Both the position numbers and the translations under genes were made by a program. From assembly GCF_018129085.1 (NCBI RefSeq), contig NZ_JAAGBB010000012.1, forward strand, positions 1 through 64,000: 64,000 nt of DNA, written 5' to 3'. The notes beneath the pieces are model-generated. The model searched no databases, was not told where the DNA came from, and saw only the letters and a list, made by a program, of their open reading frames with translations. Within the stretch, counting starts at the first letter, position 1. Every line of letters begins with the position of its first letter. This document shows positions 36,848 through 45,119 of the stretch, piece after piece. Source of the stretch: Plastoroseomonas hellenica. Its GTDB lineage: Bacteria; Pseudomonadota; Alphaproteobacteria; Acetobacterales; Acetobacteraceae.

Positions 36848-36972
36848 GGCGGCTTCCTCCGGATGGCGCTGGGCGCCGGTCTTCCCGGGCGATGCGGTCT
36901 TCTCCCGCAGGCGCCGGACGTTTCCTGGGCGGCAGCCTAGGACCGGGGCTTCAGCCCGTCCAGTATCGTCGG

Positions 36973-36984
36973 ATTGTCAGACAC
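36973..36984. promoter_or_regulatory. Predicted GntR(FCD) operator in the CMD/TctC divergent spacer
   Basis: ATTGTCAGACAC matches the motif seen at livH and at the dehydrogenase promoter (ATTGTC-N-GACA). It is 62 bases upstream of the TctC start and 126 bases upstream of the CMD start. Confidence 0.5.
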
Positions 36985-37045
36985 GCTATTGCCATTACCG
37001 AACAGGCGGCCCAGCATCGCGCCAGAAGAACGGGAGGATCGTTCC

Positions 37046-38017
37046 ATGCGGGCAGGGCACTGGCTCCTCTGTCTCCTGGCACTCTGGAGTGGCGGCGCCA
37101 TGGCGCAGGCCTATCCGGCGCGGACCGTCATCATGATCGTGCCCTCGGCGCCCGGCGGGACCCTCGATGCGCTCGGGCGGCTCATGGCCCGCGGCATGAG
37201 CGCCGATCTCGGCCGCAACGTGGTGGTGGAGAATGTCAGCGGCGCCGGCAGCATCGTCGGTATGCAGCGCCTCGTGCGCTCCGATCCGGACGGGCATGTC
37301 ATCGGCTTCGGCAATCTCGGCTCGCTGGCGGCCAATGTCGCGGTGACCCGGGAACTCGGCTTCGATCCGCGGCAGGACCTGACGCCGATCGGCATCGTGG
37401 GTAACGTGCCGATGGTCATCGCCGCCAGCCCGCGCTCCGGCGTGCGCGACCTGACGACGCTGCTGGTTCGCATCCGGGAACAGGGCGAGGGCGTCACCTT
37501 CGGCACGCCGGGCACCGGCACCACCGGCCATCTCGCGCCGGCCTATCTGCTCTCGCTGACCGGGCTCCGGGCCACGCTGGTCCCCTATCGCGGCGCCGGG
37601 CCGGCGATGAGCGATCTGGCGGCCGGCACCGTGGATGCCGTGATCGACCAGACCGTCACCATGATCCCGGCGCATCTCGGCCGCACCGCGGTGGCACTGG
37701 CGGTCACCGGCAGCCGGCGCCTGCAGCAGTTGCCGGACGTACCGACCTTCGCCGAGGCGGGTGTGCCCGGCTTCGACATGGTGATCTGGAATGCCATCGC
37801 CGGACCGAAGGGCATGCCGCCTGCCGTCGTCGAGCGCCTGGTGCGGTCGATCGACGTCGCGCTGGCGGATCCCGCGGTCACGACGCGCTTCGCCGATCTG
37901 GCGACCCAGGCGCCGCCACCCGAGGAGCGCGGCCCCGAAGTGCTGCGCCGGCGCATCGCGGCCGATGTCGATCGGTGGATCGAGGTGGTCCGCAGGTCCG
38001 GCATGGCGGTGCAGTAA
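37046..38017 (+). CDS. Tripartite tricarboxylate transporter substrate-binding protein (Bug/TctC)
   Basis: A 323-residue periplasmic binding protein. The Sec signal MRAGHWLLCLLALWSGGAMA ends at AQA. Bug family features include RTVIMIVPSAPGGTLD, VVVENVSGAGS, FGTPGTGTTGHL, VPYRGAGPAMSDL and VPTFAEAGVPGFD. The ATG at 37046 has GGGAGG ten bases upstream. No TctA or TctB membrane subunits lie in the window, so it may use a permease elsewhere or act as a sensor. A GntR-type operator upstream links it to the hydroxyacid cluster. Confidence 0.9.
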   Translation: MRAGHWLLCLLALWSGGAMAQAYPARTVIMIVPSAPGGTLDALGRLMARGMSADLGRNVVVENVSGAGSIVGMQRLVRSDPDGHVIGFGNLGSLAANVAVTRELGFDPRQDLTPIGIVGNVPMVIAASPRSGVRDLTTLLVRIREQGEGVTFGTPGTGTTGHLAPAYLLSLTGLRATLVPYRGAGPAMSDLAAGTVDAVIDQTVTMIPAHLGRTAVALAVTGSRRLQQLPDVPTFAEAGVPGFDMVIWNAIAGPKGMPPAVVERLVRSIDVALADPAVTTRFADLATQAPPPEERGPEVLRRRIAADVDRWIEVVRRSGMAVQ

Positions 38018-38026
38018 CCCGCCCCG

Positions 38027-38617
38027 TCAACGCCGGGCGCGCAGCGCCGCGGCGAGCGTCCCGTCATCCAGCACGTCGAGCGCGCCGCCGATCGGCACGC
38101 CCTGCGCCAACCGCGTGACCGTGACGCCGAGCGGCGCCAAGCGGTCCATGACGTAATGCGTCGTGGTCGCGCCATCGACGGTCGCGGGCAGGGCCAGGAT
38201 CACCTCCTCCACCCCGCCTTCCGCGACCCGCGCGAGCAGCGGCTGGATGCTGAGATCCTCCGGCCCCACGCCACCGAGCGCCGAGAGGGTGCCGCCCAGC
38301 ACATGGTAGAGCCCGCGATGCGCCTGCGCGCGTTCCAGCGCCCAGAGATCGGCGACCCCTTCCACCACACAGACCAGACCCCGCTCGCGGCTGCTGTCGG
38401 AGCAGATGCGGCAAGGCGAGAAGGTGTCGAGATTGCCGCAGACCTCGCAGGGGCGCACCGCTTCGGCCGCGGCGCGCAGCGCATCGGCCAGCGGCAGCAT
38501 CTGGCGCGAGGGATCCGACAGCATGCGCAGCACGGCCCGCCGCGCGCTGCGCCGGCCGAGGCCGGGCAGGCGGGAGAGCAGCGCGATCAGATCCTCAATC
38601 GGGTCGCTGTTCTTCAT
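38027..38617 (-). CDS. recR: Recombination protein RecR
   Basis: A 196-residue DNA-binding repair protein of the RecFOR pathway. Helix-hairpin-helix LSRLPGLGRRSARRA, the four-cysteine zinc finger CEVCGNLDTFSPCRIC and the Toprim domain (VVEGVADLWALERA) are complete. The ATG at 38617 (MKNSDPIED) gives the usual length; a start at 38635 is possible. It follows ybaB and dnaX, the widely conserved order. It is convergent with the TctC gene over nine bases only. Confidence 0.96.
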   Translation of the reverse strand: MKNSDPIEDLIALLSRLPGLGRRSARRAVLRMLSDPSRQMLPLADALRAAAEAVRPCEVCGNLDTFSPCRICSDSSRERGLVCVVEGVADLWALERAQAHRGLYHVLGGTLSALGGVGPEDLSIQPLLARVAEGGVEEVILALPATVDGATTTHYVMDRLAPLGVTVTRLAQGVPIGGALDVLDDGTLAAALRARR

Positions 38618-38663
38618 CGCCGTCCGGCATCGCACCGAACGCGACCAGGCGCAGGCGATGCCA

Positions 38664-38996
38664 TCAGAAGGGCAGCTTGAAACCGCCCGGCATGTTCGGA
38701 AGGTTCATGCCGGCGGTCGCCTTCTGCATCTCCTCCGCCATCGTCGCCTCGACCTTCTGCTTGGCATCGGCATGGGCGGCGACCAGCAGATCCTCCAGCA
38801 CCTCCCGCTCATCGGCGGCGAGGAGGGAGGGATCGATGGAGACGCGCTTCAGGTCACCCTTGCCGGAAAGCGTCACCGTCACCATGCCGCCGCCGGCAGC
38901 ACCATCAACGGTCAGCGCCTCCAGCTTCGACTGCATCTCCTGCATGCGCGTCTGCATCTGCTGCGCCTGCTTCAGCATGTTGCCCAGGTTCTTCAT
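38664..38996 (-). CDS. ybaB: YbaB/EbfC family nucleoid-associated protein
   Basis: A 110-residue DNA-binding protein. It starts MKNLGNMLKQAQQMQTRMQ, a Gln/Met-rich helix, followed by VTVTLSGKGDLKRVSIDPSLL and a helical tail. It dimerises and binds DNA as a nucleoid protein. Between dnaX and recR, as in most bacteria. Hairpin B6 separates it from the dnaX stop, so expression may be partly independent. Confidence 0.95.
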   Translation of the reverse strand: MKNLGNMLKQAQQMQTRMQEMQSKLEALTVDGAAGGGMVTVTLSGKGDLKRVSIDPSLLAADEREVLEDLLVAAHADAKQKVEATMAEEMQKATAGMNLPNMPGGFKLPF

Positions 38997-39020
38997 GGCG
39001 TAATCCTTCGCAAGTGGCGC

Positions 39021-39065
39021 GTCCGATTCAGACCTTCAGGCCGTTCGGCCCTCCGGTCATCGGAC
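39021..39065 (+). repeat. Family B hairpin, copy B6 between dnaX and ybaB
   Basis: The outer stem GTCCGAT / ATCGGAC encloses TCAGACCTTCAGGCC and GGCCCTCCGGTC. It begins three bases after the dnaX TGA on the minus strand. It closely resembles copy B4 but has different inner stem bases that still pair (AGGCC / GGCCC). Confidence 0.8.
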
Positions 39066-39067
39066 AC

Positions 39068-40966
39068 TCAGTCATCCTCGGGTGGCGTGTCGTCGTCGAA
39101 ATAGGCCGGTTCCGCGTCCGGGGGCGCGAATTCCGGCAGGTCGTCATCCTCGGGCTCGGCGGTGCGGGCGGCGGGCGTCTCCGGCACCAGGCCATAGGCA
39201 TCGGCGCCGGCGTCGCGCACCGCCTCGATCGTGGCACCAGGGAAGGTGGCGAAGATCGCCTGCACCAGCGGATGGCTGCGGGCGATCTCCAGCCGCCCGA
39301 CCTCCGCGGCACGGCCCTGCTCGGCGAGCGTCGGTTCCCCTGCCTCATTGGTCAGGACGATGGTCCAGCGCGTGCCGGTCTGCTCGGCCAGGAAGGCCGT
39401 GAGCTGTGCCGCCAGGTCGCGGGACGCCTGGGGCTCGGGGCGCAATTCGATCCGGCCCGGCGCGAAGCGGACTGGATGCACGTAATGCACCAGATGCGCA
39501 TGCAGCATCGGCTTCTTGCCGGAGGCGAGGGCGACGACGTCGCGATAGCTCTGCGGCTGGGGCGCCGCCGGGGCGGGAACCGGCGCCTGTTCCATGATGG
39601 GGCCGCCGCCGGCGACGGCGCGCAGCCCGCCGCCACTGCCATTCGGCGCCGGGCGCGCGGCGGCCGAGGTCGCGCCCCCCTGGATCAGCCGCTTCACGAG
39701 GTCACCCGGCGTCGGCAGTTCCGCGACATGGGCCAGGCGGATCAGCACCATCTCGGCGGCCGCCCGGCGATCGACGCCTTCCTGCTGCACCTCGGCAACG
39801 CCCTTCAGCAGCATCTGCCAGGCGCGGCCGAGCGCCGGGACCGAGAGCTTCTGGGCGAGCGCCGCGCCGCGGGTGCGATCCTCCTCTGGCAGGGACAGGT
39901 CCTGCGCGAGCGTCGGCACCACCCGGAAGCGGGTCAGCAGATGCGCGTATTCCAGCAGGTCGGTGATCAGCACCAGCGGATCGGCGCCGCGCTCATGCGC
40001 GCGGTCCATCAGCGCCAGCGCGGCGGCGACATCGCCCGCCATCACCGCTTCCATCACGTCGAGCACGAGGCCGCGATCGGCGAGGCCCAGCATGTCCCGC
40101 ACCGCCTCCGCGGTGACGCGCTGGCCTTCGCCCAGCGCGATCGCCTGGTCGAGGATCGAGAGCCCGTCGCGCACCGAACCTTCGGCGGCGCGGGCGATCA
40201 TCGACAGCGCTTCCTCCTCCGCTTCCACCGCTTCCTTCACCAGGATGCGGGCGAAATGGTCGCGGAGCTCCCCCTGCGCGACCCGGCGCAGGTGGTGGGT
40301 CTGGCAGCGCGAGCGGATGGTGACCGGCACCTTGCGCAGCTCGGTCGTCGCCAGGACGAAGACGACCTGGGCCGGCGGTTCCTCCAAGGTCTTCAGAAGG
40401 GCGTTGAAGGCGGCCGAGGACAGCATGTGCACCTCGTCCAGCACCAGCACCTTGGTGCGGCCCTGGGCGGGGCGGTAGCGCAGCCTCTCCCGCAGTTCCC
40501 GCACATCGTCGACGCCGTTGTTGGAGGCGGCGTCGAGCTCCTGCACGTCCGGGTGCCGGTCGGCCAGGATGGCGCGGCATTCGGCGCAGACGCCGCAGGG
40601 ATCGACGGTCGGCCCGCCCTGCCCGTCCGGCCCAATGCAGTTGAGCGCGCGCGCGATGATCCGGGCGGTCGTGGTCTTGCCGACGCCGCGCACCCCGGTC
40701 AGCAGCAGCGCATGCGGCACTCGGTTCTGGGCGAAGGCATTGCGGAGTGTCCGGACCAGCGCGTCCTGGCCGATCAGCTCATCGAATCGGGTCGGGCGGT
40801 ATTTGCGGGCCAGCACCCGGTAATGGGTCTCGGCCGGCCGCGCTTCCGGTACCGGCGGCGGGGCGACGGGGGCGCTCGGTGCCTCCCCGAACAGGCCGGG
40901 GCCTTCCAGGGGCGGTTCGGGCAAGCCCTCATCCTGCGGGGGCTCGTCCCCGAAAAGACCGCTCAT
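39068..40966 (-). CDS. dnaX: DNA polymerase III subunits gamma and tau
   Basis: A 632-residue clamp-loader ATPase. After an alphaproteobacterial N-terminal extension (about 45 residues) come RKYRPTRFDELIGQ, Walker A GVRGVGKTT, a zinc module with CGVCAEC, Walker B LVLDEVHMLS and sensor RSRCQTHH. The C-terminal tau-like region carries the alpha/DnaB-binding part. It loads the beta clamp and couples the replisome. It lies directly downstream of the SRP RNA on the same strand. No obvious frameshift slippery run is visible near the domain III/IV boundary. Confidence 0.95.
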   Translation of the reverse strand: MSGLFGDEPPQDEGLPEPPLEGPGLFGEAPSAPVAPPPVPEARPAETHYRVLARKYRPTRFDELIGQDALVRTLRNAFAQNRVPHALLLTGVRGVGKTTTARIIARALNCIGPDGQGGPTVDPCGVCAECRAILADRHPDVQELDAASNNGVDDVRELRERLRYRPAQGRTKVLVLDEVHMLSSAAFNALLKTLEEPPAQVVFVLATTELRKVPVTIRSRCQTHHLRRVAQGELRDHFARILVKEAVEAEEEALSMIARAAEGSVRDGLSILDQAIALGEGQRVTAEAVRDMLGLADRGLVLDVMEAVMAGDVAAALALMDRAHERGADPLVLITDLLEYAHLLTRFRVVPTLAQDLSLPEEDRTRGAALAQKLSVPALGRAWQMLLKGVAEVQQEGVDRRAAAEMVLIRLAHVAELPTPGDLVKRLIQGGATSAAARPAPNGSGGGLRAVAGGGPIMEQAPVPAPAAPQPQSYRDVVALASGKKPMLHAHLVHYVHPVRFAPGRIELRPEPQASRDLAAQLTAFLAEQTGTRWTIVLTNEAGEPTLAEQGRAAEVGRLEIARSHPLVQAIFATFPGATIEAVRDAGADAYGLVPETPAARTAEPEDDDLPEFAPPDAEPAYFDDDTPPEDD

Positions 40967-41000
40967 GCTGCGAAGGACCCCGTCTGCCGCGGTAAGGGGT

Positions 41001-41096
41001 GGAAGACCGGCAAAGCGACCCGGGCGTGACCCGTTGCGGCTGCTTCCTTCCGGACCTGACCGGGTTGGCGAGGCGCCCGTCCGTCACCGGCCTTCC
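41001..41096 (-). ncRNA. ffs: Signal recognition particle RNA (4.5S)
   Basis: On the minus strand the universally conserved SRP domain IV is present: GGTCAGGTCC, a GGAA tetraloop and GGAAGCAGCC. The termini pair perfectly with one wobble, GGAAGGCCGG at the 5' end with CCGGTCTTCC at the 3' end, giving a 96-nt hairpin of the short bacterial type. Its place just upstream of dnaX is usual in alphaproteobacteria. It binds Ffh to target membrane proteins to the translocon. Confidence 0.95.
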
Positions 41097-41169
41097 GAGG
41101 GCACGATATCATGCCTGGCGACGAAGAACGCAATGGGGGTCAGGTAAAGGCATTGCGGGGTGCAGCGCG

Positions 41170-41290
41170 ACCGAGGGCAGGCGAGGGATTTTTCGTCCCT
41201 GGCGTGTCGGCTGACGCAGCCGATGCTGGTTGCATTGGCGAGGAAGCCGGCGCGTCAGGGGCGGAAAAGCACCGCCGGCCCGCCAGGTTG
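41170..41290 (+). repeat. Family A long-hairpin repeat, copy A4 (core only)
   Basis: The core is conserved, with AGGGATTTTTCGTCCCTGG and an apical hairpin GCCGATGC-TGGTT-GCATTGGC (41219-41239). In the latter, a C-to-T change turns a G-C pair into G-T, tolerated in RNA. The outer arms are not clearly complementary. It lies between the SRP RNA and nudC, and its sequence is open in frame with nudC. Confidence 0.8.
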
Positions 41291-41306
41291 CCGGGAGGGT
41301 GGGCGC

Positions 41307-42248
41307 GTGGCAGGGTCCGGGCCGATGCTCTCCGTCCCCGCCAGCCGCCCCAACGCCTATACCGGCAGCCCGATCGACCGTGCCTCCGGCCGGCGTGAGG
41401 ATGCTGCCTTCATCGCCAATGCGCTGGCGCATCCGGATACGCTCTTCGCCCCGGTCTGGCGGGCGCGCAGCCTGATGAAAGGGGTCGAGGACGGCCATCC
41501 CGAAGCCGTGCTGCTGACCGGCGCCGCGGCCGAGGCCATGCGCATGGCCGGCGGTCCCTGGGCCTTCCTCGGCTTCTGGGAGAAGCGCCCCGTCTTCGCA
41601 GTCGATTGCTCGGGGGCCGAGGACCCGCTGCCGCTGCTGCCGGAAGGCATGGGCGGCTTCACCGATCTCCGCCAGGTCGCCGGCCTGCTGCCGCCCGGCG
41701 AGGCGAGCGTGCTGGCCCATGCCCGCGGCCTGATGCACTGGCGCACCCGGCACCGCTTCTGCGGCGTCTGCGGCGGCGCCTGCGAGCCGCGCAGCGCCGG
41801 CAACGCCATGGCCTGCACGCAATGCGGTGCTCAGCACTTTCCGCGCACCGATCCCGCCGTCATCATGCTGGTGGTCCGCGGCGAGAGCTGCCTGCTCGGT
41901 CATTCGCAGCGCTTCCCGAACGTGACCATGTACTCGACCCTCGCCGGCTTCGTGGAGCCCGGCGAGAGCCTGGAGGAAGCGGTGCGCCGCGAGGTCGACG
42001 AGGAGACCGGCGTCGCGGTCGGCGGCGTCTTCTACCACTCCTCCCAGCCCTGGCCCTTTCCGGCCTCGATCATGCTCGGCTTCCATGCCGAGGGGCTGTC
42101 GGAGGCGATCACCATCGACCCCGAGGAGCTGCGCGACGCGCGCTGGTTCACCAAGGCGGAGCTGCGCGACCATCAGGCGCTGGGCTTCAGCCTGCCGCGC
42201 GTCGATTCCATCGCGCGCCGCCTGATCGAGGATTGGCTTGCCGCATGA
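41307..42248 (+). CDS. nudC: NADH pyrophosphatase / NAD-capped RNA decapping enzyme
   Basis: A 313-residue Nudix hydrolase. The zinc ribbon has CGVCGG and CTQCG pairs, followed by the Nudix box GFVEPGESLEEAVRREVDEETG (key Glu residues REVDEE) and the NudC signature SQPWPFPASIM. It cleaves NADH and removes NAD caps from RNA. GGGAGG eight bases before a GTG at 41307 suggests that start; an ATG at 41325 (MLSVPASR) is equally plausible. The frame is open back through repeat A4 and should not be extended into it. Confidence 0.93.
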   Translation: MAGSGPMLSVPASRPNAYTGSPIDRASGRREDAAFIANALAHPDTLFAPVWRARSLMKGVEDGHPEAVLLTGAAAEAMRMAGGPWAFLGFWEKRPVFAVDCSGAEDPLPLLPEGMGGFTDLRQVAGLLPPGEASVLAHARGLMHWRTRHRFCGVCGGACEPRSAGNAMACTQCGAQHFPRTDPAVIMLVVRGESCLLGHSQRFPNVTMYSTLAGFVEPGESLEEAVRREVDEETGVAVGGVFYHSSQPWPFPASIMLGFHAEGLSEAITIDPEELRDARWFTKAELRDHQALGFSLPRVDSIARRLIEDWLAA

Positions 42249-42529
42249 GGATCGTTGTCTTCGCAGCCCTCGCCCTGCTCGCTGCCTGCGGCGGCCGCAC
42301 GCCGGCCGTGCCGGAGGATCCGCCATCGCCGGATACGATCGCCTGCCGGGCGGAGGCGCGGAATAGCCCGGACCGCGCACGCATCATGCAGCAATGGACC
42401 CCGGGCAATTCGATCAACGAGGCCCGGGTCACCCAGGAACTGCAGACGGCGGAGCGCCGCATTTTCCTGGACTGCATGCGCCGGCGCGGCGCCATCCCGC
42501 AGAGCGGCGGAGTCGAGAGTCCCAGATAG
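42245..42529 (+). CDS. Small hypothetical lipoprotein
   Basis: A 94-residue protein with a clear lipoprotein signal MRIVVFAALALLAAC (lipobox L-A-A-C, Cys15), then a polar domain with two further Cys residues (IACRAEAR and FLDCMRRR), possibly a disulphide. The ATG overlaps the nudC stop (ATGA), so it is translationally coupled. I do not recognise a characterised family. Repeat C1 begins shortly after its stop. Confidence 0.7.
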   Translation: MRIVVFAALALLAACGGRTPAVPEDPPSPDTIACRAEARNSPDRARIMQQWTPGNSINEARVTQELQTAERRIFLDCMRRRGAIPQSGGVESPR

Positions 42530-42536
42530 TTTTTAG

Positions 42537-42762
42537 CCTCAAGCGCCGGCGCACGCATCCGCGTGCTTGGCTTGCGCGCTGTCAGGTTGCACCGGGCTCA
42601 ACGGTCAGTCGCGCGCGGGGCCGCATTCGCGACCCCGGAGCATCGGCTTCGCCTCGCTCCGCAGAAACCAATGGCGGCCTGCGGCCGCTGGGGGCGGCCC
42701 GGAGGGCTCGCCCTCCGAAGCCTTGGCGAAGGAGGATGCGGCCACGGGACTGTTAGCGGGTG
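42537..42762 (+). repeat. Family C multi-hairpin repeat, copy C1
   Basis: In order: GCACGC-ATCC-GCGTGC (42551-42566), GGGGCCGC-ATTC-GCGACCCC (42617-42636), GGAGC ... GCTCC around GGCTTCGCC (42637-42660), GCGGCC-TGC-GGCCGC, and CGGAGGGC-TC-GCCCTCCG. The linkers CTCAAGCGCCGGC and TTGGCTT are shared with C2 and C3. It lies between two convergent genes. Confidence 0.8.
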
Positions 42763-42769
42763 GTTCGCG

Positions 42770-43753
42770 TCAGAGGTCCACGCGGATATTTGCCCGCTGG
42801 ACCACGTCCAGCCACTTTGCCTTCTCGCGCGCCATGCGCTCGTCGCCCTCGGCCGGTGAGGAGCCGATATAGTCAAAGCCGATCTCGCGGAAGCGCTGCG
42901 CGATCTCCGGTGCGCGCGCGGCGTGCAGGGCTGCTTCGTTCAGCCGCTGGATGGGCCCGTCCGGCGTCGCCTTCGGCGCCACCAGCATGGCCCACGTATA
43001 GACGTCATAGCCGGCGAGCCGCGGATCGCTTTCCGCCATGGTCGGCACATCCGGGAATTGCGCGATGCGGTCCTTCACCATGGCCGCGAGCGCGCGCACG
43101 GCACCGCCCTGGATATGTGGCGTCGCGGCCGGGACATCGACGAAGACCATGTCCACCTCGCCCGCCAGCAGGGCAGTGATGGCCGGGCCCGAGCCGCGAT
43201 AGGCGATATGCGTCAGCTCGACGCCCATCATCAGCTTGTAGAGCTCGGCCCCCAGGTGCAGCGGCGTGCCGTTGCCAGCAGAGCCGTAGTTGAGCTGCGC
43301 GCCGCGGGCGCGGGTCATGGCGTGGAAGCCCGCGATGTCGCGCGCCGGGCTGTCGGCACGGACGACCAGGATATAGGGGGAGGTGGAGATCAGGCTGACG
43401 CAGCGCAGCGCCTCGGCCGGGTCGAAGGGCATCGGCTGCATGACCAAGGGTGCGATGAGGAAGGAGATCGAGCCCATCAGCACCGTGTAGCCATCCGGCC
43501 GCGCCTGCACGACATAGCGGGTGCCGATGGTCGACCCGGCGCCGGCGCGGTTGTCGACCGCAACGCCCTGGCCGAGGAATTCGCTCATCTTCGGCGCCAC
43601 CAGCCGGGCGCCGATATCGGGCGTGCCGCCGGGGGCGAAGGGGACCACCATGTTGATCGGCCGCTCCGGCCAGCGGCCCTGCGCATGCAGCGCCGGGGCG
43701 GCGAGCGCGGCTGGCAGGGCCAGCGCGGCGCGGCGCGTGATGCGGGTGGTCAT
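42770..43753 (-). CDS. Tripartite tricarboxylate transporter substrate-binding protein (Bug/TctC)
   Basis: A 327-residue periplasmic binding protein with a Tat-like signal MTTRITRRAALALPAALAA and cleavage near LHA-QG. Bug motifs: INMVVPFAPGGTPDIGARL, VAVDNRAGAGSTIGT, NYGSAGNGTPLHLGAE, IAYRGSGPAITALLAGEVDM and FPDVPTMAES. The ATG at 43753 follows a strong GGAGGAAG. It is divergent from the PLP-enzyme/AtuA operon, so it probably delivers that pathway's substrate. No TctAB nearby. Confidence 0.9.
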   Translation of the reverse strand: MTTRITRRAALALPAALAAPALHAQGRWPERPINMVVPFAPGGTPDIGARLVAPKMSEFLGQGVAVDNRAGAGSTIGTRYVVQARPDGYTVLMGSISFLIAPLVMQPMPFDPAEALRCVSLISTSPYILVVRADSPARDIAGFHAMTRARGAQLNYGSAGNGTPLHLGAELYKLMMGVELTHIAYRGSGPAITALLAGEVDMVFVDVPAATPHIQGGAVRALAAMVKDRIAQFPDVPTMAESDPRLAGYDVYTWAMLVAPKATPDGPIQRLNEAALHAARAPEIAQRFREIGFDYIGSSPAEGDERMAREKAKWLDVVQRANIRVDL

Positions 43754-43853
43754 GGCGCTTCCTCCGACAGTCGTTGCGGGTGACACTAAGGCAGATGACC
43801 GCCGGACGGAAACGCCCGGTGGCATGAAGGGCTCTTCAGGAACCGGGCAGGCG

Positions 43854-45068
43854 ATGGGCGTTCTGGAAGATCTTGGCATCGCGCGCGTGATCAACGCCTA
43901 TGGCACCAACACGCGCCTGTCCGGCGGGCTGCTGGACCCGGAGGTCACGGCGGCCATGGCCGAGGCGTCGCGCGTCACCGTGGACATGCTGGATCTGCAG
44001 GCCGCCGCCAGCCGCACCATCGCGGGGGCAACCGGCGCCGAGGCCGGCATCGTCACCGCGGGCGCCTCCGCGGCGCTGCTGCTGGCCGCCGCCGCCTGCC
44101 TCGCCGGGCTCGACGCGGCGGCGATGAACCGCCTGCCGGAGCCGCGCGGGGAGGACCGCTTCGGCGGCGGTGGCCGGCGCGAGATCGTCGCCATCCGCAG
44201 CCAGCGCAACATGTATGACCGCGCGCTCCGTGTGGCCGGGGCGCGGATCGTGGAGGTCGGCATTCCCGATCGCGTCAGCGGGCCGGGCGTGCGCGACGCG
44301 GCCGCCTGGGAGGTGGAGCAGGCGATCGGCCCGCGCACCGTCGCCGTCTACTGGCTCGCGCAGCCGCAGAGCCTGCCCACCCTGCCGGAGGTCGTGGCCG
44401 TCGCGCATGCGCGCGGCGTGCCGGTGATCGTGGATGCGGCGGCGCAGCTTCCGCCCTCCGTCAACCTGCGGCGCTTCATCGCGGAGGGTGCCGATCTGGT
44501 CTGCTTCTCCGGCGGCAAGGCGATCGGCGGGCCGCAGGCCTCCGGCATGCTGGCTGGGCGCCGGGACCTGGTGTCTTCCGCGCTGGTGCAGATGCTGGAT
44601 CTCGATCTGCCGGAAGCGCAATTCGCGCCACCGCCGGAATTCGCCCCCCTCGCCGCGCTGCGCGGCGTGCCGCATCACGGTATCGGCCGGTCTTGCAAGG
44701 TGGGAAAGGAGGAGGTGGTCGGCCTGCTGGTTGCGTTGCGCCGCTTCGTAGCGGCCGATGCCGATGCACGTAGCGCGGCGTGGACGGCGCGGCTCCATGC
44801 GGTAATGGCGGCGGCGGGCGCGGTGCCGGGCGTGGCGATGGAGCTGCTGCCAGACGGCGCCAAGCCCGGCCTGCCTTTGCTGATGCTGCGCTTCGCCGAT
44901 GCTGAGCGCGCCACCGACGCAGAGGCGCGGCTGCGGCAGCATCAGCCTGCCGTGCATCTGGACGCCTCACGCATCGCGCAGGGCATATTGGCGGTGAACC
45001 CGATCGCCGTCGCGGATGGGGACATCGCCTTGCTCGGGGCGGCGATCGCCGCCTGCTGCGCGGGTTGA
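43854..45068 (+). CDS. PLP-dependent enzyme, SelA/DgaE-like (aminotransferase class V fold)
   Basis: A 404-residue fold-type I PLP enzyme. It opens GVLEDLGIARVINAYGTNTRLSGG, as in SelA-like proteins, and has the PLP lysine in VCFSGGKAIGGPQASG and PVIVDAAAQLPP (cofactor Asp). Relatives include DgaE, a 2-amino-2-deoxy-gluconate-type ammonia-lyase/aldolase component, and selenocysteine synthase. No selC or selB context is seen, so catabolic lyase activity is more likely. The ATG at 43854 is preferred to one at 43824. It is the first gene of an operon with atuA-like genes. Confidence 0.82.
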   Translation: MGVLEDLGIARVINAYGTNTRLSGGLLDPEVTAAMAEASRVTVDMLDLQAAASRTIAGATGAEAGIVTAGASAALLLAAAACLAGLDAAAMNRLPEPRGEDRFGGGGRREIVAIRSQRNMYDRALRVAGARIVEVGIPDRVSGPGVRDAAAWEVEQAIGPRTVAVYWLAQPQSLPTLPEVVAVAHARGVPVIVDAAAQLPPSVNLRRFIAEGADLVCFSGGKAIGGPQASGMLAGRRDLVSSALVQMLDLDLPEAQFAPPPEFAPLAALRGVPHHGIGRSCKVGKEEVVGLLVALRRFVAADADARSAAWTARLHAVMAAAGAVPGVAMELLPDGAKPGLPLLMLRFADAERATDAEARLRQHQPAVHLDASRIAQGILAVNPIAVADGDIALLGAAIAACCAG

Positions 45069-45119
45069 CGGGCGCCAGGCGCAGGCGAATCATCGCCCGC
45101 CGTTGAGGAAACGCTGAGC

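Noticed and set aside
43854-45068. L-seryl-tRNA(Sec) selenium transferase (selA)
   Set aside because: Fold and PLP lysine motif are similar, but no selB, selC or selenoprotein gene is seen and the operon is catabolic.
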